Below are positions 60,553 to 64,000 of a stretch of DNA of 64,000 nt, piece after piece; the stretch's first letter is position 1, and each line of letters opens with the position of its first letter. The position numbers were made by a program, and so were the translations under genes. Location of the stretch: the NCBI RefSeq assembly GCF_000230735.2, contig NC_019962.1:3596001-3660000 (forward strand), written 5' to 3'. The stretch is from Natrinema pellirubrum DSM 15624. GTDB lineage: Archaea; Halobacteriota; Halobacteria; Halobacteriales; Natrialbaceae. Under the pieces are notes generated by a model, which saw only the letters and a list, made by a program, of their open reading frames with translations, was not told the DNA's origin and did no database searches.

Positions 60553-61110
60553 TCATCCGAGCGGGAACGACGCCACGGTCGAATAGACCGGTCCCTCGTC
60601 GGTGAGGGTACTCTCGGTGAGGCGGACCTCGTCGACGCGGGCCTCGCCGATCGCCGGCTCGCGCTCCTCAACGAGTTCTTGGACCAGTTCCTTCCCGCCG
60701 GCGTGAGTCATCCGGGCGAGCGTGACGTGTGGCGTAAAGTTGTGATCTTCGGGGTCGAACCCCATTGCCGTCGTTCGGTCCTCGATGGCCTCGTGCAGCC
60801 GGGTCAACTCCTCGCTGCCGTCCGCGACGCCCAGCCAGACGACGCTGATGTACTCGAGACTCGGGAAGACACCCAGCCCGCCGTAGCGAACCGTGAAGGG
60901 GTCGACGGCGGCGTCGGTAACCGCCGTCTCGAGTGCCCGCTCGAGGGCCGGCAGTCGGTCCTCGTCCACGTCACCGAGGAACTTCATCGTGACGTGGGCC
61001 TGTGCCGGGTCGGTGAACTCGAGGCCGCTCGCGTCCGCGAACTCGTCTTGGAGGTCGGCGACCGGCTCAGCGAGGTCGTCGGGGAGGTCGACGCTGGCGA
61101 ACAGTCGCAT
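60553..61110 (-). CDS. thpR: RNA 2',3'-cyclic phosphodiesterase (ThpR)
   Basis: A 185-residue 2H phosphoesterase with both catalytic H-x-T motifs intact: HVTMKFLGD (His39) and HVTLARM (about 129). It hydrolyses 2',3'-cyclic phosphate ends of RNA. The ATG at 61110 begins MRLFASVDLP directly; a longer start adds 19 unlike residues. Compare the deviant paralogue at 17971-18471. Confidence 0.92.
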   Translation of the reverse strand: MRLFASVDLPDDLAEPVADLQDEFADASGLEFTDPAQAHVTMKFLGDVDEDRLPALERALETAVTDAAVDPFTVRYGGLGVFPSLEYISVVWLGVADGSEELTRLHEAIEDRTTAMGFDPEDHNFTPHVTLARMTHAGGKELVQELVEEREPAIGEARVDEVRLTESTLTDEGPVYSTVASFPLG

Positions 61111-61229
61111 ACGCGGCACCTCGTCGGCGGGCCACTCAAGCGTGACGGGTGCCCGAACCGGCCGCATCCGCCCCGGACAGTTCGTAGTTAGGGGGTCGCG
61201 TTATGACGGCTGGGGTCCCAGAGAGGGTA

Positions 61230-62858
61230 ATGACCGACGTAGCCGTCCTCGGCGGCGGGATCGGCGGCCTCACCGCGGCCCACGAACTCGCCGAGCGGGG
61301 ACTCGAGGTGACCGTCTTCGAGGCCAACGACCGCTTCGGCGGCAAAGCGCGCTCGATGCCGATCACGGACGAGCCGGACGCGCTGCAGGGCGAACACGGC
61401 TTCCGGTTCTTCCCGGCGTTCTACCGGCACGTCGTCGAGACGATGGAGCGGATCCCCGACGGCGACGGGGTCGTCGCGGACAACCTCGTCGAGACCGAAG
61501 CGACCCTGATCGCGAGTACCGACGGTCAGGAACGGATCGCCGAGACGACAACGCCCGACTCGGTCCGTGGCTGGCTCGCGGCGCTGCGCCCGGCCTTCGC
61601 CGAGGACCTGCCCCGGGAGGACGTTCGATACCTCCTCGAGCGACTGCTGTACCTGCTGACGGCCTGCCATCAGCGACGCGAGGAGGAACTCGACGATATC
61701 TCGTGGTGGGAGTTCATCGATGCCGAGAACCGCTCGCCGGAGTTTCGTGACCGGCTGGCCTACGCCACGCAGGCGCTGGTCGCGCTCCGACCGCAGGTCG
61801 GCAGCGCCCGGACCGTCGGGACGATCTACCTGCAGCTGCTCTTCGGTCAGCTCGATCCGACCGAACCGACAGAGCGAATCCTGAACGCGCCGACCAACGA
61901 GGCCTGGATCGACCCCTGGCTCGCCCACCTCGAGTCGCTGGGCGTCGAGTTCCGGCCGAACACGCCCGTTCGAGCCCTCGAGTTCGACGGCCGGCGGATC
62001 ACGGGCGCGACGCTGGCCGACGGTGAGACGGTCGCGGCCGACGACTACGTGCTGGCGGTGCCGGTCGAGGTCGCCACCGAGTTCGTCACGCCCCAACTGC
62101 GCCGCGCCGCGCCGGAACTGGGGCGGATCGAACGCCTCGAGACGGCCTGGATGAACGGGATCCAGTTTTACCTCTCGACGGACGTCGAACTGACGCGGGG
62201 CCATCAGGTCTACGCGGACGCCCCGTGGGCGCTGACCTCGATCTCCCAGCGGCAGTTCTGGACGGACGACGCCCTCGAAGGCCGCGGTCCGGACGAGGTC
62301 GAGGGCGTCCTCTCGGTGATCGCCTCCGACTGGGACACGCCGGGAATCGTCCACGAGAAACCGGCCCGGGAGTGTACCCGCGAGGAGATCGCCGAGGAGA
62401 TCTGGGCGCAGCTGAAGGCCCATCTGAACGGCCCCAACGAGCGACTGCGGGACGACCATCTCGTCGACTGGTTCCTCGATCCGTCGATCGTGGAGACGGA
62501 CGAGGGAGTGGAGAACCGCTCGCCGCTCCTTATCAACACCGTCGGCTCGCTCCGGAACCGGCCGCCGGCCGACGTCGGCGTCCGAAACCTCGCGCTGGCC
62601 AGCGACTACGTGCGGACGAACTCGGATCTGGCCTCGATGGAGTCGGCCAACGAGGCCGGCCGACGGGCGGCAAATGCCGTCTTCGACCGCCGCGGTGCCC
62701 GCTGCTCGCGGGCGCGGGTCTGGGATCTCGAGGAGCCCGGCGTGTTCGAACCGTTCAAGCGCCAGGACCGTGTCCGGTACCGGCTCGGGCTCCCCCATCC
62801 GGCCGCGGTCACCCAGTCGCTGCGGGGCGTGACCAGGCGGCTCGGCGAGCGGATCTGA
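61230..62858 (+). CDS. FAD-dependent desaturase/oxidase, phytoene-desaturase-like
   Basis: A 542-residue flavoprotein. FAD motif VAVLGGGIGGLTAAHELAER and the second glycine stretch FGGKARSM are near the N-terminus; the C-terminal segment ALASDYVRTNSDLASMESANEAGRRAA is the family's FAD-closing region. It resembles the carotenoid/hydroxysqualene desaturase group, but the substrate is unknown. An ATG nine codons earlier (61203) is also open. Confidence 0.85.
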   Translation: MTDVAVLGGGIGGLTAAHELAERGLEVTVFEANDRFGGKARSMPITDEPDALQGEHGFRFFPAFYRHVVETMERIPDGDGVVADNLVETEATLIASTDGQERIAETTTPDSVRGWLAALRPAFAEDLPREDVRYLLERLLYLLTACHQRREEELDDISWWEFIDAENRSPEFRDRLAYATQALVALRPQVGSARTVGTIYLQLLFGQLDPTEPTERILNAPTNEAWIDPWLAHLESLGVEFRPNTPVRALEFDGRRITGATLADGETVAADDYVLAVPVEVATEFVTPQLRRAAPELGRIERLETAWMNGIQFYLSTDVELTRGHQVYADAPWALTSISQRQFWTDDALEGRGPDEVEGVLSVIASDWDTPGIVHEKPARECTREEIAEEIWAQLKAHLNGPNERLRDDHLVDWFLDPSIVETDEGVENRSPLLINTVGSLRNRPPADVGVRNLALASDYVRTNSDLASMESANEAGRRAANAVFDRRGARCSRARVWDLEEPGVFEPFKRQDRVRYRLGLPHPAAVTQSLRGVTRRLGERI

Positions 62859-62921
62859 CGCCCGAGCCCCGCCGCTACCCGGGTCGCAGCCCTTAACAGT
62901 CGCCGTCGCCAATTCCTGTTA

Positions 62922-63851
62922 ATGACTGACCGAGACGACGATCGCGACCATCAGTTCTCCGAGGGCGAGGGCTTCGGCGATCCCTACGAGGAGTTCGATC
63001 TGGATCCGCCGGAACTCGGCGTCGACCCCTCGAAGGTCGACCCCGTCGACTCCCGCGTCGTCACCGACACGCTGGACAAACACAACATCGATTCGGACGA
63101 GGTCGACGCCACCGAGCTGCTCGACGTCGGCCTGAACTACATGCAGATCAACCGCTACGAGCAGGCCACCGAGGCCTTTGAGCGGACCGCCCGTTACGCC
63201 GAGGACGACCGTCTCGAGCAGGAGGCCTGGGTCAACAAGGGCGTCGCCCACGCCGAACTCGAGGAGTACGACGAGGCGATCGGAGCCCACCGCGAGGCGC
63301 TGCGGATCGACGACGAGAGCGAACACGCCGCCACCGCCGAGACGAACCTCGCCTACGCGCTCTGGGAGTTCGGCGAAACCTCGGAGGCGCTCGAACACGC
63401 CGAACGCGCCATCGAGATCGACGAACGCTTCGCCGCCGGCTGGTTCAACCGCGCGTTCTTCCTCTCGGAACGGGGCCTCTCGGAGGAGGCCTTACACTGT
63501 ATCGACAACGCGATCCGGCTGGGCCTGCGCAACGCGAAGGTCCTCGAGGAGAAAGCCGAGATCCTCGAGGAACTCGGCGAGTTCGATCAGGCCGAGGAGA
63601 TCGCCGAGGAGGCAAACGAGATGCGCGAGCTGGCCGAACAGGAGATGATGGACGACCGCAAGGAAACCCTCGGCGGCGGTCAGGGCGGCCCCGGCGGCAT
63701 GGGTGCCGGACCGGGAGCCGGCGGCCAGCCCGGACTCGGGACCGGCCGGCAGTCCCGCCCCCAGCAGGGCGACATCGGGCTCGAGGACCTGGGACTGGGC
63801 GACCTCGGCACCGGCGACGAGGACGAGGATCGCGAGTGGGAACTCGAGTGA
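62922..63851 (+). CDS. Tetratricopeptide-repeat protein
   Basis: A 309-residue protein. About four to five 34-residue TPR units occupy residues 65-235, with typical patterns such as ALRIDDESEHAATAETNLAYA and AIEIDERFAAGWFNRAF; the C-terminal ~70 residues are Gly/Gln/Pro-rich and acidic, probably disordered. It should act as a protein-interaction scaffold. It is followed 4 nt later by the DUF424 gene. Confidence 0.9.
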   Translation: MTDRDDDRDHQFSEGEGFGDPYEEFDLDPPELGVDPSKVDPVDSRVVTDTLDKHNIDSDEVDATELLDVGLNYMQINRYEQATEAFERTARYAEDDRLEQEAWVNKGVAHAELEEYDEAIGAHREALRIDDESEHAATAETNLAYALWEFGETSEALEHAERAIEIDERFAAGWFNRAFFLSERGLSEEALHCIDNAIRLGLRNAKVLEEKAEILEELGEFDQAEEIAEEANEMRELAEQEMMDDRKETLGGGQGGPGGMGAGPGAGGQPGLGTGRQSRPQQGDIGLEDLGLGDLGTGDEDEDREWELE

Positions 63852-63855
63852 TCGG

Positions 63856-64000
63856 ATGATCGTCAACGAGCGCGACACTCAGGAGGGGCTGCTGGTTGCG
63901 GTCTGCGACGAGGACGTGCTGGGCGAGACCTTCGAGGAGGGCGACCTCTCGCTGACCGTCACCGAGGAGTTCTACGGCGGCGACGCAGTGGAAGAGGACG
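63856..64000 (+). CDS. DUF424-type protein (N-terminal part; window ends)
   Basis: The first 48 residues of a small archaeal protein, beginning MIVNERDTQEGLLVAVCDEDV and reading LGETFEEGDLSLTVTEEFYGG, as in the DUF424 family. It is 4 nt after the TPR gene, so the two are co-transcribed. The 3' end is outside the window; function unknown. Confidence 0.85.
   Translation, partial: MIVNERDTQEGLLVAVCDEDVLGETFEEGDLSLTVTEEFYGGDAVEED

Noticed and set aside
61188..62912. 574-residue minus-strand frame opposite the flavoenzyme
   Set aside because: No motif, while the plus strand has clear FAD motifs; typical antisense shadow in GC-rich DNA.

Overview
The window is a haloarchaeal chromosome segment. 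It is GC-rich with strongly acidic proteins, it carries archaeal information-processing genes (MCM, TFB, SRP54, FtsY, prefoldin alpha, L18Ae, L31e, L39e, aIF6), and many genes start about 26-32 nt downstream of a TATA-like box, the leaderless layout common in Halobacteria. The class is clear. A member of the Natrialbaceae (Natrinema or Haloterrigena type) is plausible, but the genus cannot be fixed from this sequence alone.

Layout. 1-4.3 kb: 3' part of mcm, a TFB paralogue, a small coiled-coil protein, threonine synthase and a winged-helix regulator. 4.4-6.0 kb: an IS66-family element with exact ends and an 8-bp target duplication that splits a 25-codon membrane micro-gene; a palindromic TATA box lies just upstream. 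7-16.4 kb: a complete carrier-protein arginine pathway on the minus strand (argG-argH, then lysW-argX-argC-argB-argD-argE-argF). The 54-residue carrier LysW is included, and an arginine-codon-rich 30-residue peptide with a hairpin at its end lies upstream of argG. 16.5-25.5 kb: membrane regulator, small membrane proteins, a 2H phosphoesterase, a YeeE/YedE-TusA-rhodanese sulfur module, an XPD/DinG-type helicase, a cation diffusion facilitator and a phosphoesterase. 25.5-32.4 kb: PLP aldolase, M29 aminopeptidase, universal stress protein, an esterase/VOC/flavoprotein cluster, a GCS2-type ligase and a Yip1-type membrane protein. 32.4-35.8 kb: AT-rich signals, tRNA-Arg(UCU) with a duplicated 3' end nearby, and two lipoproteins flanking a UPF0200/UPF0201 pair. 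35.9-44.8 kb: SRP54, a winged-helix/TumE-like pair beside a HicB-like gene, a dihydrolipoamide-dehydrogenase-like flavoenzyme, a Bat-type regulator, an IS5-family (ISH1-like) element with an 8-bp duplication, a HalOD1 protein, and two divergent two-domain rhodaneses. 44.8-53.4 kb: rubrerythrin-like protein, thiE-thiM, an acetyltransferase, an AEC transporter, and an operon of a siroheme nitrite/sulfite reductase with a ferredoxin-FrhB protein. 54.5-58.9 kb: rpl39e-rpl31e-eif6 and rpl18a-pfdA-ftsY. 58.9-60.5 kb: a less GC-rich patch with an M48 protease. 60.5-64 kb: thpR, a phytoene-desaturase-like flavoenzyme, a TPR protein and the start of a DUF424 gene.

How genes work together. The arginine block converts glutamate to arginine on LysW; the gene order and 0-4 nt junctions suggest two operons (argGH and lysW-argXCBDEF). 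Sulfur handling is over-represented: a thiosulfate-type importer with TusA and rhodanese, two further rhodaneses, and a siroheme reductase. SRP54 and FtsY, the two SRP GTPases, are both present about 17 kb apart.

The most unusual items are the Arg-rich leader ahead of argG, the split micro-gene with its symmetric promoter, the adjacent FrhB and siroheme-reductase genes that look like an unfused F420-dependent sulfite reductase, and the tRNA-Arg end duplication. No CRISPR array, rRNA or replication origin was seen. Everything here is read from sequence; no database search was run.
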